From Ipomoea triloba (Eukaryota; Streptophyta; Magnoliopsida; Solanales; Convolvulaceae): 64,000 nucleotides of DNA. Of this stretch, positions 1 to 12,112 are shown piece after piece. The stretch lies in contig NC_044917.1 of the NCBI RefSeq assembly GCF_003576645.1, positions 18,139,151 through 18,203,150 on the forward strand, given 5' to 3'. Position numbers and translations under genes: made by a program. The first letter of the stretch is position 1. Every line of letters begins with the position of its first letter. Under the pieces are notes generated by a model. That model saw nothing but the letters and a program-made list of their open reading frames with translations. It was not told the DNA's origin and searched no databases.

Positions 1-238
1 CCATGGGTATGGGATATAAAAAGATACATGTTTGCCCTAACGATTGCATATTGTTTAGGAATGATTACAAAGATTTGCATGCATGTCCAATATGTGGGGC
101 ATCTCGTTTCAAAACAAGAGAGATAATGTTGCTTGGAAAGTAAGTTTGAAAAGTCCACCAGCTAAAGTTATGTGGTATCTTCTAATTCTCTCAAGATTTA
201 AGCGTATGTTTGCTAATCCAAGCGACGCGAAAAACTTA

Positions 239-364
239 ACATGGCATGCAGATCAAAAAATTTCTGATGGCAAGCTTCGAACATGGCATGCAGATCAAAA
301 AATTTCTGATGGCAAGCTTCGACACCCGCATGCAGATCAAAAAATTTCTGATGGCAAGCTTCGA
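239..364 (+). repeat. In-frame 42-bp tandem repeat, 3 copies, in the transposase
   Basis: Units start at 239, 281 and 323 and each encodes a 14-residue block containing HADQKISDGKLR. TNP2 relatives normally have this block (WHA..., GKLRHPADS) once, so two copies are extra. The third unit differs from the first two only in its first few bases. Confidence 0.9.
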
Positions 365-1038
365 CACCCAGCTGATTCTCGTCAATGGACAACATTTGAT
401 AATGTATTTCCTGAATTTGGTCACGAGCCGAGAAATCTTAGGCTTGGACTTTGTACTGATGGTATGAACCCTCACGGGAACCTAAGTAGCAAATATAGCT
501 CGTGGCTAGTTATGTTGGTAATTTATAGTTTACCTCCTTGGTTGTGTATGAAACGCAAACACATATTATTGTGCTTAATGATTTCTGGGCCGAAACAACC
601 AGGAAATGATATAGATGTCTTTTTGGCGCCTTTGATTGAAGACTTGAAAAGTTTGTGGGATGAAGGTGCGTTAGTGTTTGACGCATACCGAAAAGAGAGT
701 TTTAAGTTGCATGCAATGCTTTTCTGCACAATCAATGACTTTCCAGCTTATGGAAACCTATCTGGATATAGTGTCAAAGGACATAAGGCATGCCCCATAT
801 GTGAAGATAATACATGTTATCATCAACTTGTTCATGGCAGAAAGACAGTCTACATGGGGCATCGAAGATTTCTAGATAAATTTCACCCTTATCGAAGATT
901 AAAAAAAGCTTTCAATGGGGTACAAGACTATACAGATGCTCCACAACCATTAACTGGGATTCAAGTTTATGAACGCATAGAGTGTATCAATGTTACTTTT
1001 GGTAAGACTCAAAAACTTAAATCTCAAAGAGGTAAGAG

Positions 1039-1206
1039 ATCAAAATCTAATGTTGATGTACCATCAAATGAGAATAAGAGATCAAAATCTAATGTTGATG
1101 TACCATCAAATGAGAAGAGTCGATCAAAATCTAATGTTGATGTACCATCAAATGAGAAGAGTCCATCAAAATCTAATGTTGATGTACCATCAAATGAGAA
1201 GAGTCC
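1039..1206 (+). repeat. In-frame 42-bp tandem repeat, 4 copies, in the transposase
   Basis: Units start at 1039, 1081, 1123 and 1165. Each encodes a 14-residue basic block built on SKSNVDVPSNE. The repeats fall in the linker before the conserved W-K-K-KSIFF segment and keep the frame. Confidence 0.9.
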
Positions 1207-3019
1207 CTGGAAAAAGAAATCAATATTCTTTGATCTTCCATATTGGAACACACTTGATGTTAGACATAGTATTGATGTGATGCATGTTGAGAAAAATGTG
1301 TGTGATAGTCTTGTTGGAACTCTTTTAGACATAAAAGGTAAGACTAAAGATGGTCTCAATGCTAGATTGGACTTGATTGAAATGGGTATACGACCTACAT
1401 TAGCTCCACGCAGTGGTGATAAGAAGACATATTTGCCTCCAGCTGCTCATACTTTGTCAAGAAAGGAGAGAATCAGTTTTTGTGAATGTTTACGTGGGGT
1501 GAAGGTACCACAATGGTACTCACCAAATATCAGTAGACTTGTTAATATCCAAGATTTAAAATTGGTGGGATTGAAGTCTCATGATTGCCATGCCTTAATG
1601 CAACAACTATTGCCAGTGGCTGTTAGAGGCATATTGCCTAAAAAGTTGAGATATACCGTCATCAGACTTTGTTTCTTTTTCAATGCAATTTGTGCGAAAG
1701 TCATTGATCTAGACAAATTAGATGAATTGCAGAATGGCATTATAGTTACACTGTGTTAGCTAGAGATGCATTTTCCACCTGCGTTTTCTGATATCATGGT
1801 TCATTTGCTTGTACATTTGGTGAGAGAGATTAGAGAGTGTGGTCCAGCTTATTTGAGGTCGATGTACCCATTTGAAAGGTATATGAAAGTCTTAAAAGGT
1901 TATGTGAGGAACCGATATAGGCCAAAAGCATCTATTGTTGAAAGTTATATTGCTGAAGAGGTTATTGAGTTCTGTACTGAATATTTGGCAGAGGTAGAGG
2001 CAATTGGTGTTCCAAAGTATCGACATGAAGGAAGAATTGATGGAAATGGTCATCGACATCACAAAATGCATACTATGTCTCGTGAAGATGTTGAGCAAGT
2101 ACACTTATACATCTTGCATAATACAAGTGAAGTCGAACCATATTTAGATGAACACAAGGCCTTAATTAGGGAGCAAAACCACAGAAGAGCAGACATGTGG
2201 ATTGTGAGCGAACATAATCGTACTTTTATTTGTTGGTTCAAAAATAAAGTTCTTGGAGATAATAATGTTTCTGAAACTATACGATGGTTAGCTCATGGTC
2301 CTAGTATGCAAGTCGTATGTTATAATGGATATGACATTAACGGATTTTCTTTTTACACAAAAGCTCAAGATGACAAAAGCACTATGCAAAATAGTGGAGT
2401 TTCTTTAGTTGGCAATTCAATGCATTTCAGTAGTTCAAAAGATAAAAATCCTGTAATTGCAGAATTGTCATATTATGGTGTGATTAAAGAAATATGGGAG
2501 GTTGATTATGTGAAGTTCAGGGTCCCGGTGTTCCGATGTAGATGGGTAGATGGCAAACATGGTGTGAAAGTTGATGAGTTAGGATTTACGCTTGTAGATC
2601 TTAATCGGGAAGGTCACAAAAATGAGCAATTCATAATGGCATCCCAAGGGAAACAAGTATTTTATGTTAGTGATTCTTCTGATAAAAAATGGTCAGTTGT
2701 TCTTCATGGGAAGAGACAAATTACTACAGATGGGATTGAAGATGTTGGTTTTGATGTTGAGGAAATATCGCCATTTTCTTCATGTTTATTGCCGATTATT
2801 GTAGATAATGAAATAGATGAAGTGCATGCATCACGGGATGATCATAATGAAGGGATATGGGAGCATTGATTATTTCATGTAATGCTTTAAGTTCTTACTG
2901 TGTTTTAAAGTTTTATTATTGTAATATTTATATATATATATTTTCATTTAAAGTTTTTTCATTTAATATTATTTCACGCATGACTTGTTTTAAAGTTTTT
3001 CATCTAATAATTTTTCTAT

Positions 3020-6000
3020 TTGAACAGGCATATGGATTCATCAAATAATCCTACTGATGATAGTACTACCCGAGGTACTGGTTCAACTCAAGGTAGTGAT
3101 ACTAGTACTAAGACGAGAGGTGCGACTCATTTGAAGAAAGTCTTTCTAGGGCGTAATACTTTAGGAAAGAAGCCAGTTCAATTTGATGGAGTGCATCCTG
3201 TTGGGCCAATCGGAGCGGAACTTTCAAGTTATGCGGCATTTAGTGGCACGTATTAACGTTCCAATCATAATAAAGTCATGGGCTAATGTTCCAATGGATA
3301 CTAAGGAGAACGTTTGGGAAGAAATTCTGGTAACGTTTTTTGATATTTAGATTTTTATTTACCAAATAAATTAAGATAATTGCATTGGATACTAATAAAT
3401 AATTTTTTCTTGCAGAGTACTTACGATATTCCCAACATAGATGATATGAAGAAGCATTGGATACAATATGCGGGTCAACGGTGGAAAGATTTTAAAACAA
3501 AATTGACTAGCAAGTATATATTTGGCAATTTGTCACATAAGAATCCATGTGATAAATACACATTCCTTGATCTAGTGGCATGGAATGAGTTTGTACAGCC
3601 TCATACAGGTCCAGAATATGAGGTATCATTATTCTACTATCAATTATTAACTCAATTTGTTAAGTTTGTTAATTATATTATGTATTGCTACTTAATGTTT
3701 TCTTTATATGTAGGCAAAAAGAAAAAAGCATCAAGAAATACAAGCTAAGAATATTCATCCACATAATTTATCTCGAGGAGGTTATAAAAGAATTGGAAAA
3801 AATTATGTTGGATGAGAAGATGAAAGAACAACAAAAATTGCAGATTCAGATCCATCATATACAATTAGTCCTCCATCTCATCCACGTAGACACGAAAAGT
3901 GGAAGAGAGCAAGAATGGACAAGTCTGGAAATATTCACAGTTAAGCGACTAGAGTGGTCGTAGAAAAAATGGTAAGTTATAATTTTCTTTTCTATGTTAA
4001 TAGGTAATTTTATTTACACATATAATTATTAAATATTGTTTATAAATGCTAGGATTCTCTTGAGATGCAAGCTTCTCAAGGAGAATTCGTTGCGTTAGGA
4101 AGACAAGATATACTATCTGCTGCGCTAGGTACTGATGAGCATCCTGGCCGTGTTAGAGGCATGGGAAGAGGATATGGCATAAAAAGTGTATTTGGTCATG
4201 CAAAACGTACTCCTCAGATGCCTACAGAAGACGTTAAACGAATGTTTGACTCTGCTATTGCTGCTGTTGAAGCACGATTTGAAGAACGATTAGAAGCACG
4301 ATTAGAAGCACTGATTGCTGAGATAATGCAACAATTCAGTAATATGCAGACTCCTCTTCATCAAGCTGCACAATCAAGGCAGGATGATGTCATATGTGAG
4401 CATGTTTCACCACAAAATGACAGTCAAAAAGCTAGTTCCCCAGACCCTTTTGCTGATTTACCGGCGGTAAGATTGTTTATAATTAATCTTATTATTATTA
4501 TTATTTATTAAAAGATATTTTCTATGACTCTTCATTAATTAATGCAGTTAGGAGCACGATGCCAATTGTACTTGGAAGACCCCACTAGACGTCCAGTAGC
4601 ATTTGGGATAGCCTACACTGGTGGACAAGTTCATGGGGTTACACTAAATGTAGATCAAGTGAAGGTGAGCATAGACAAAGTCATTGATCCACGTGCAAAG
4701 GTACCATTCCCCACCAGTGAAGTTCAGCTTGTAGGTTTTGCATTTCAACAGTTTATTATTTGGCCAAAGAAGCTGGTAGAGTTATGTACTCAAGCTGATA
4801 AGGTATGTACGCTATAAATGTATTTGTATTTAAAATAGTATACAATTGATTTTTTTAAAATAATAATTGTTATTTATATTAAAATGGACAGTTAAAAGGA
4901 AAGACCAAATCGACCTTTGAATCAGTTGTGAAATCTCATCATCATGCATTGACTTTAGCTTATCCGGATTCTGTGAATAGAGCATGTAGAAAGGCATACA
5001 AGATTTCTTGTAGTCTTGAACACAATGTGGTGACGCAAATGCCTCGTGGTGTTGTGGGTAAAATTGATTATGAATTACAACTTGAGAGTTTGGAAATCAT
5101 GCGCTTATTGAATATGGATACCTTAGATATTTCTATTATTCAGATCTTTATAAGGTAATATGTTTTTAGTATTATTTGATCAAAATAGTTTTAATTTTAT
5201 TTAACATAATTATTAGTAATTTATATGATTGCTTTTGATTGTTTAACATAATTATTAGTAATTTATATGATTGCTTTTGATTGTGAAACATAATTATTAG
5301 TAATTTATATGATTGCTTTTGATTGTGAGACATAATTATTAGTAATTTATATGATTGCTTTTGATTGTGAGCAGGAATTATTAGTAATTTATATGATTGC
5401 TTTTGATTGTGAGCAGGGGTTATTAGTAATTTATATGATTGCTTTTGATTGTGAGCAGGGGGTATTTATAAACAGTATGGTTTTCAATCACAAACCAAAT
5501 ATGGATTTTTAGATCCAAGTTGGATTCAACCGAAACTGTTGACTAGAAATGAGAGGATAAACTATATAAGTGAAACCATGGGATATGGTGAGATGAAAGA
5601 TTGCTATTTAGGCCCATATAATTTCAAGTAAGCATTTGATTATGTTTTAAAATACAATACCTTATATATAATATACTATAAACTAATAAAATTCTTATTT
5701 GTAGGGGGCATTGGATGTTGATGGGTATTTGTCCTAAATTATATGAAATCTATTGGTTTGATTCCACTGGTCATCCGCCACGTGATGATATTAAAGATAT
5801 AGTTGAAACGTATGTAAATTTATAAATATAATTAATACTTATTATTAATATAGTGATGTCAAACATTTATGAATATTTTATATGTCTTATATTAATAGGT
5901 CTTTGAAGGCAACAAGCATAATAGGTGGAAAGAAAACAAGTCGTCAAGTAAAATGGATTACATGTTCGGTAAGTACATATATCTTATTGTTTTTTATTAA

Positions 6001-6330
6001 TAAAATCTTAATTATATTAATTACTTCAAATGTAGTGTGCCATACAAAGAGGAGGTACCGAATGCGGATATTATGTGATGAAATTTATTTTGGAAATCAT
6101 TTCATTGGGAACATGCAAGGGAATGAATAAGGCAAGTACTTTAATAAAGTATCTTTCTCTTTCATATTTTTTAAAATACTAACTTATTAATTTTTTTTAT
6201 TCTCTTTTAAACTTTATAGCTTTTGGAGAGACAAGGAAGATTGCCATACAATCAAAAAGAAATTGATGAAGTTAGAGACATATGGTGCCAATATTTAATT
6301 GATGAATGGGTTGATAGATTACTTCTTTAG
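3020..6330 (+). pseudogene. Second CACTA gene: Transposase_24-like N part with C-terminal Ulp1-like cysteine protease, multi-exon, broken
   Basis: Exon-like blocks separated by AT-rich introns with GT/AG borders read as one protein family. 3020-3350 is a low-complexity start, with a frameshift near 3245. 3415-3624 contains KKHWIQYAGQRWKDFKTKL. 3713-3960 contains the Transposase_24 landmarks LSRGGY and RHEKWKRAR, split by a shift near 3815 and a stop near 3942. 4052-4460 contains DILSAALGTDEHPGRVRG and a coiled Glu/Arg-rich stretch. 4547-4800, 4892-5155 and 5461-5625 follow. 5704-5808 has GHWMLMGICPKLYEIYWFDS, 6034-6133 has QRGGTECGYYVMKF, and 6218-6330 ends DEWVDRLLL then stop. The His, Asp, Gln and Cys of a C48 (Ulp1/SENP) protease are present. 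Ulp1-type domains are known in plant CACTA and Mutator-like elements. The shifts argue for a pseudogene. Confidence 0.75.
5200..5451 (+). repeat. 42-bp minisatellite, 6 copies, at an intron/exon border
   Basis: Units start at 5200, 5242, 5284, 5326, 5368 and 5410, and a seventh begins at 5452. Each contains the core TAATTTATATGATTGC. The last copies carry GAGCAGG, the splice acceptor of the following Ulp1-like exon, so the acceptor itself has been multiplied. The period is the same as in the two coding arrays upstream. Confidence 0.92.
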
Positions 6331-6607
6331 TTTGATGAATTGTGAGATTTATGTTAAATACTTGTTGTTTATTAGTTATTGAATTGTGAGATTTATATTT
6401 AATATTCAATGTCTTATTAGTTATTGTATACTTTATTAGTTTGATAAGTTGTGATGTTTATTAGCTTTGATTAATTGAGAACTTTATTAGTTTGATCAAT
6501 TGTGAAATTATAAATGTTAATTTGTTACACAGGTTCTGAAACTTATGTGTGAATTGTAAATATACTGTACAGGTTTTAGGTGGATTCGTAAAATATTTTT
6601 AATATTT

Positions 6608-6965
6608 AAAAAAAAAATAAACGACGTCGGTTAATAAGAAATAACCGACGTCGTTTATATTTTTTTTTTTAAAATTAATTACGTACGGCGTCGGTTATTT
6701 CATATAACCGACGCCGTATATAATTTTTTTTTAAAACGTAAACGACGTCGGTTATTTCTTATTAACCGACGTCGTTTATTTTTTTTTAAATATATGATAC
6801 GACGTCGGTTTTCCCTAAAAACCGACGTCGTATCATATTTTTTTATTTTTTTTAAATAAACGATGTCGGTTTTATTAAATAACCGACGTCGTTTATTTAT
6901 TTTAAAAAATAAAAAATACATACGGCGTCGGTTATTTATATACAACGTCTGCCAGATCGACGTCG
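6608..6965. repeat. CACTA subterminal palindrome block (ACGACGTCGG type)
   Basis: At least five inverted pairs of the form (T)AAACGACGTCGGTT ... AACCGACGTCGTTTA or ACGGCGTCGGTT ... AACCGACGCCGT are separated by A/T runs of about 10-40 bases. Each pair can fold into a hairpin. In En/Spm-type elements short subterminal repeats like these are the binding sites of the TNPA-type protein; that role here is inferred from position. Confidence 0.85.
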
Positions 6966-6975
6966 ATTTTTAACN

Positions 6976-8518
6976 TATATGATTGCTTTTGATTGTGAGC
7001 AGGGGGTATTTATAAACAGTATGGTTTTCAATCACAAACCAAATATGGATTTTTAGATCCAAGTTGGATTCAACCGAAACTGTTGACTAGAAATGAGAGG
7101 ATAAACTATATAAGTGAAACCATGGGATATGGTGAGATGAAAGATTGCTATTTAGGCCCATATAATTTCAAGTAAGCATTTGATTATGTTTTAAAATACA
7201 ATACCTTATATATAATATACTATAAACTAATAAAATTCTTATTTGTAGGGGGCATTGGATGTTGATGGGTATTTGTCCTAAATTATATGAAATCTATTGG
7301 TTTGATTCCACTGGTCATCCGCCACGTGATGATATTAAAGATATAGTTGAAACGTATGTAAATTTATAAATATAATTAATACTTATTATTAATATAGTGA
7401 TGTCAAACATTTATGAATATTTTATATGTCTTATATTAATAGGTCTTTGAAGGCAACAAGCATAATAGGTGGAAAGAAAACAAGTCGTCAAGTAAAATGG
7501 ATTACATGTTCGGTAAGTACATATATCTTATTGTTTTTTATTAATAAAATCTTAATTATATTAATTACTTCAAATGTAGTGTGCCATACAAAGAGGAGGT
7601 ACCGAATGCGGATATTATGTGATGAAATTTATTTTGGAAATCATTTCATTGGGAACATGCAAGGGAATGAATAAGGCAAGTACTTTAATAAAGTATCTTT
7701 CTCTTTCATATTTTTTAAAATACTAACTTATTAATTTTTTTTATTCTCTTTTAAACTTTATAGCTTTTGGAGAGACAAGGAAGATTGCCATACAATCAAA
7801 AAGAAATTGATGAAGTTAGAGACATATGGTGCCAATATTTAATTGATGAATGGGTTGATAGATTACTTCTTTAGTTTGATGAATTGTGAGATTTATGTTA
7901 AATACTTGTTGTTTATTAGTTATTGAATTGTGAGATTTATATTTAATATTCAATGTCTTATTAGTTATTGTATACTTTATTAGTTTGATAAGTTGTGATG
8001 TTTATTAGCTTTGATTAATTGAGAACTTTATTAGTTTGATCAATTGTGAAATTATAAATGTTAATTTGTTACACAGGTTCTGAAACTTATGTGTGAATTG
8101 TAAATATACTGTACAGGTTTTAGGTGGATTCGTAAAATATTTTTAATATTTAAAAAAAAAATAAACGACGTCGGTTAATAAGAAATAACCGACGTCGTTT
8201 ATATTTTTTTTTTTAAAATTAATTACGTACGGCGTCGGTTATTTCATATAACCGACGCCGTATATAATTTTTTTTTAAAACGTAAACGACGTCGGTTATT
8301 TCTTATTAACCGACGTCGTTTATTTTTTTTTAAATATATGATACGACGTCGGTTTTCCCTAAAAACCGACGTCGTATCATATTTTTTTATTTTTTTTAAA
8401 TAAACGATGTCGGTTTTATTAAATAACCGACGTCGTTTATTTATTTTAAAAAATAAAAAATACATACGGCGTCGGTTATTTATATACAACGTCTGCCAGA
8501 TCGACGTCGATTTTTAAC
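6976..8518. other. Assembly duplication of 5432-6974
   Basis: The 1543 bases after the N at 6975 repeat the 1543 bases before it, with no difference seen. The second copy then runs on into the CACTA end, where the first stops at the N. This is the pattern of two overlapping contigs joined by an N and not merged. Confidence 0.9.
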
Positions 8519-8548
8519 CGATGTTAAAAATGCTAAAAAACCGACGTT

Positions 8549-8570
8549 AAAGGTGTTTTATGTAGTAGTG
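8549..8570 (-). repeat. CACTA terminal inverted repeat (3' end)
   Basis: Read on the minus strand this starts CACTACTACATAAAACACC. The partner at the 5' end lies outside the window. The identical end reappears at 10479-10500 through contig overlap, and a diverged relative ends at 59356. Confidence 0.88.
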
Positions 8571-9187
8571 TGACCAGTACTTTCTTTAGTTTTGATTGAA
8601 GGTATTTATAAGGCTGTTTGAAATAAATCCGTTGGAAGAAGATGAATTTCAAAAGTCATTTAACCCTTGATGAATAATAACCAGTGGATAATATGAAAAG
8701 TTACTTTATTTCAGATTTTCCAGCGGTTGATACGTCTTTTATCTATTTCACCATACTTTTTGCAATGCACTATTTGTCTAGACTTTTAAAGAAACTGCAT
8801 CTTGGAATGTGTACCTAGGACTCCATTTGTCTTGGTAATATCTTTATATAAAGCTCCTACTTTCTAAGGCAACGAACTGTTTGCTCAGATCAGAGAATGT
8901 CTCGAACAATATATTCATCTGAATGGTCAACTCTTACCTTTCGAGTTAACACTGCGAACCTTAATTAAACTTTATAACCTTTTGTTCGAATAGTTATCCT
9001 TAATATTCGATACTCTCCAAGACTCCAACTGCATACTATTTGGTATGGTTGGTCCTTCCACTTTTCGGCCATTACTACCTTCTTGTCTTCAACTCTTCTA
9101 CTATTAGTCTTGAGCTCTTCAACTCTTCGTAGCATCTATTCTTCGTAGCTCTTCGTATGCATGAACTCCTGAGTTGATTACTCGACG
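8571..9187. other. Unique flank of the CACTA element, no gene seen
   Basis: About 620 bases with a C/T-rich stretch near 9050-9170 (repeats of CTTCAACTCTTC and CTTCGTAGC type). I see no open frame or recognisable element. The same sequence is repeated as 10501-11117 by contig overlap. Confidence 0.6.
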
Positions 9188-9188
9188 N

Positions 9189-11117
9189 ATGTTGATGGGT
9201 ATTTGTCCTAAATTATATGAAATCTATTGGTTTGATTCCACTGGTCATCCGCCACGTGATGATATTAAAGATATAGTTGAAACGTATGTAAATTTATAAA
9301 TATAATTAATACTTATTATTAATATAGTGATGTCAAACATTTATGAATATTTTATATGTCTTATATTAATAGGTCTTTGAAGGCAACAAGCATAATAGGT
9401 GGAAAGAAAACAAGTCGTCAAGTAAAATGGATTACATGTTCGGTAAGTACATATATCTTATTGTTTTTTATTAATAAAATCTTAATTATATTAATTACTT
9501 CAAATGTAGTGTGCCATACAAAGAGGAGGTACCGAATGCGGATATTATGTGATGAAATTTATTTTGGAAATCATTTCATTGGGAACATGCAAGGGAATGA
9601 ATAAGGCAAGTACTTTAATAAAGTATCTTTCTCTTTCATATTTTTTAAAATACTAACTTATTAATTTTTTTTATTCTCTTTTAAACTTTATAGCTTTTGG
9701 AGAGACAAGGAAGATTGCCATACAATCAAAAAGAAATTGATGAAGTTAGAGACATATGGTGCCAATATTTAATTGATGAATGGGTTGATAGATTACTTCT
9801 TTAGTTTGATGAATTGTGAGATTTATGTTAAATACTTGTTGTTTATTAGTTATTGAATTGTGAGATTTATATTTAATATTCAATGTCTTATTAGTTATTG
9901 TATACTTTATTAGTTTGATAAGTTGTGATGTTTATTAGCTTTGATTAATTGAGAACTTTATTAGTTTGATCAATTGTGAAATTATAAATGTTAATTTGTT
10001 ACACAGGTTCTGAAACTTATGTGTGAATTGTAAATATACTGTACAGGTTTTAGGTGGATTCGTAAAATATTTTTAATATTTAAAAAAAAAATAAACGACG
10101 TCGGTTAATAAGAAATAACCGACGTCGTTTATATTTTTTTTTTTAAAATTAATTACGTACGGCGTCGGTTATTTCATATAACCGACGCCGTATATAATTT
10201 TTTTTTAAAACGTAAACGACGTCGGTTATTTCTTATTAACCGACGTCGTTTATTTTTTTTTAAATATATGATACGACGTCGGTTTTCCCTAAAAACCGAC
10301 GTCGTATCATATTTTTTTATTTTTTTTAAATAAACGATGTCGGTTTTATTAAATAACCGACGTCGTTTATTTATTTTAAAAAATAAAAAATACATACGGC
10401 GTCGGTTATTTATATACAACGTCTGCCAGATCGACGTCGATTTTTAACCGATGTTAAAAATGCTAAAAAACCGACGTTAAAGGTGTTTTATGTAGTAGTG
10501 TGACCAGTACTTTCTTTAGTTTTGATTGAAGGTATTTATAAGGCTGTTTGAAATAAATCCGTTGGAAGAAGATGAATTTCAAAAGTCATTTAACCCTTGA
10601 TGAATAATAACCAGTGGATAATATGAAAAGTTACTTTATTTCAGATTTTCCAGCGGTTGATACGTCTTTTATCTATTTCACCATACTTTTTGCAATGCAC
10701 TATTTGTCTAGACTTTTAAAGAAACTGCATCTTGGAATGTGTACCTAGGACTCCATTTGTCTTGGTAATATCTTTATATAAAGCTCCTACTTTCTAAGGC
10801 AACGAACTGTTTGCTCAGATCAGAGAATGTCTCGAACAATATATTCATCTGAATGGTCAACTCTTACCTTTCGAGTTAACACTGCGAACCTTAATTAAAC
10901 TTTATAACCTTTTGTTCGAATAGTTATCCTTAATATTCGATACTCTCCAAGACTCCAACTGCATACTATTTGGTATGGTTGGTCCTTCCACTTTTCGGCC
11001 ATTACTACCTTCTTGTCTTCAACTCTTCTACTATTAGTCTTGAGCTCTTCAACTCTTCGTAGCATCTATTCTTCGTAGCTCTTCGTATGCATGAACTCCT
11101 GAGTTGATTACTCGACG
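9189..11117. other. Assembly duplication of 7259-9187
   Basis: The 1929 bases after the N at 9188 repeat 7259-9187, including the Ulp1-like exons, the palindromes, the CACTA end (10500) and about 620 bases of flank. Only the last copy continues into new sequence (11118 onward). One genomic copy is the simplest reading, so exons and ORFs seen two or three times here should be counted once. Confidence 0.9.
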
Positions 11118-11930
11118 TGTAACTCTTTGAGTTACTGAATTGAAAAATCGGAACCATTCGATCAGAAAGAATTTCTAAAGTCTAAAAGAGTAAACCGAAT
11201 TGGGGACTAAAATTTATTAACTTTTGGTAGCATCAAAATCTAATTTACACTTGTTCCTAACATCATCAATATTTTTCGCCTTATATATACTACTTTATAG
11301 TATAAATGCATACTTTATTGAGAAAAATATAATAGACAATTTGTAGGAAATAAAATGTCATTACATAGTAGAATTTTAGCTATATATAATCAATACTTTA
11401 TGCCTTAATTATATATAGTTATTTATAGCATAAATGCAATACTTTATAGACAAACTCTAATTGAATGAGTGTATGAAATAATATTACTAAACCCATACAG
11501 CATAAATCAAATTTGTCTGATTGCCCGACCTATCTCACGGATTAACACCTGTACTACGGTATCACAAAAGAATTTACCAAAGGGTTAATACTACTTTTGT
11601 ACATCCACAGTAGTAGCATTTTTCAGTTTTAATCATAAATTATTAGTTTGACCAATTTCGATTATATTCCTCAACTTTTTGAATTCAAATAAACTTAGTC
11701 TAAAATGTATTAAATGCTCTCATATAAAAGATGTATGATATTTGGTTGAAATGCCACGTTTCATACATTTATACAAAATTTGTTCAATTTGTTGAAGTCA
11801 AATAACTAAAAATGAAAATGTTTGATAGTGAAGGATCAAAAGTAATTGTATATCTCAATAGTAAATGTAAGATAGAGAAATGATAAAGGATAATAGGATA
11901 TCTTCCATATATAGAAATGACATGTATAGT
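11118..11930. other. AT-rich intergenic DNA with a MITE-like dispersed repeat
   Basis: 11230-11480 contains repeated ACTTTATAG-type words like those of the arrays near 19.5-23.5 kb. 11580-11870 has a low-complexity block starting GGTTAATACTACTTTTGTAC and ending with a reversed, diverged relative of its start near 11840. This looks like a small foldback repeat, but the boundaries are unclear. No coding sequence seen. Confidence 0.4.
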
Positions 11931-12021
11931 AACTGGTACAAATATCATAACCAAGCTCTGGCTATGATTTTAACATTCAAGCTAGACATAGGTAAACACA
12001 CACAAGAGAAAGAGAAAGGTG

Positions 12022-12027
12022 TTTATT
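12022..12027 (-). promoter_or_regulatory. Probable poly(A) signal AATAAA of LTP copy 1
   Basis: AATAAA on the minus strand, about 86 bases past the stop, lies in a block (AAGAATAAA) shared with copy 2 at 30932-30937. Confidence 0.5.
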
Positions 12028-12112
12028 CTTTGTAATAATTTAATGCACACATAGAGCAAGTACTGTAGGATAGAATGATCGATAACACACAAATGGAGTA
12101 ATGGAGGTTTTC

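Larger units (their letters stand above)
3..2869 (+). pseudogene. TNP2-like CACTA transposase, frameshifted and with one internal stop
   Basis: This encodes the transposase of CACTA elements, which acts on the element ends. The first 115 bases read in another frame as a typical TNP2 stretch with a zinc-finger-like CPNDC and CPICG pair. A shift near 115-121, in a GAGAGA run, moves the reading into the frame open from 83 to 1759 (558 codons). This frame has the family landmarks RFKRMF, WHA, KLRHPADS and a long central region ending DIV-like TLC. A single in-frame TAG at 1757-1759 then separates it from a same-frame 367-codon continuation (1766-2869), which starts LEMHFPPAFSDIMVHLLVH (DUF4218-like) and ends in a DUF4216-like part. 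Two in-frame 42-bp arrays lengthen the protein. Family assignment is firm; activity is unlikely. Confidence 0.88.
1..8570 (+). mobile_element. CACTA (En/Spm) DNA transposon, 3' part, 5' end outside the window
   Basis: The element runs in from the left edge. It contains, in order, TNP2-type transposase sequence, a second multi-exon gene ending in a Ulp1-like protease domain, a subterminal block of ACGACGTCGG palindromes, and a terminal repeat ending at 8570 whose reverse complement is CACTACTACATAAAACACC, the hallmark CACTA end. The next three bases, TGA, may be the target-site duplication, but the left flank needed to confirm this is not in the window. Both genes carry stops and frameshifts, so this copy cannot be autonomous. 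Positions 6976-8518 repeat 5432-6974 across an N, so the real element is about 1.5 kb shorter than drawn. Confidence 0.9.

Noticed and set aside
5882..10419. Repeated 82-codon plus frames and 81-codon minus frames (three copies each)
   Set aside because: The plus frame mixes an exon with intron sequence of the Ulp1-like gene, and the minus frame translates the CACTA palindromes. The threefold repetition comes from contig overlap.
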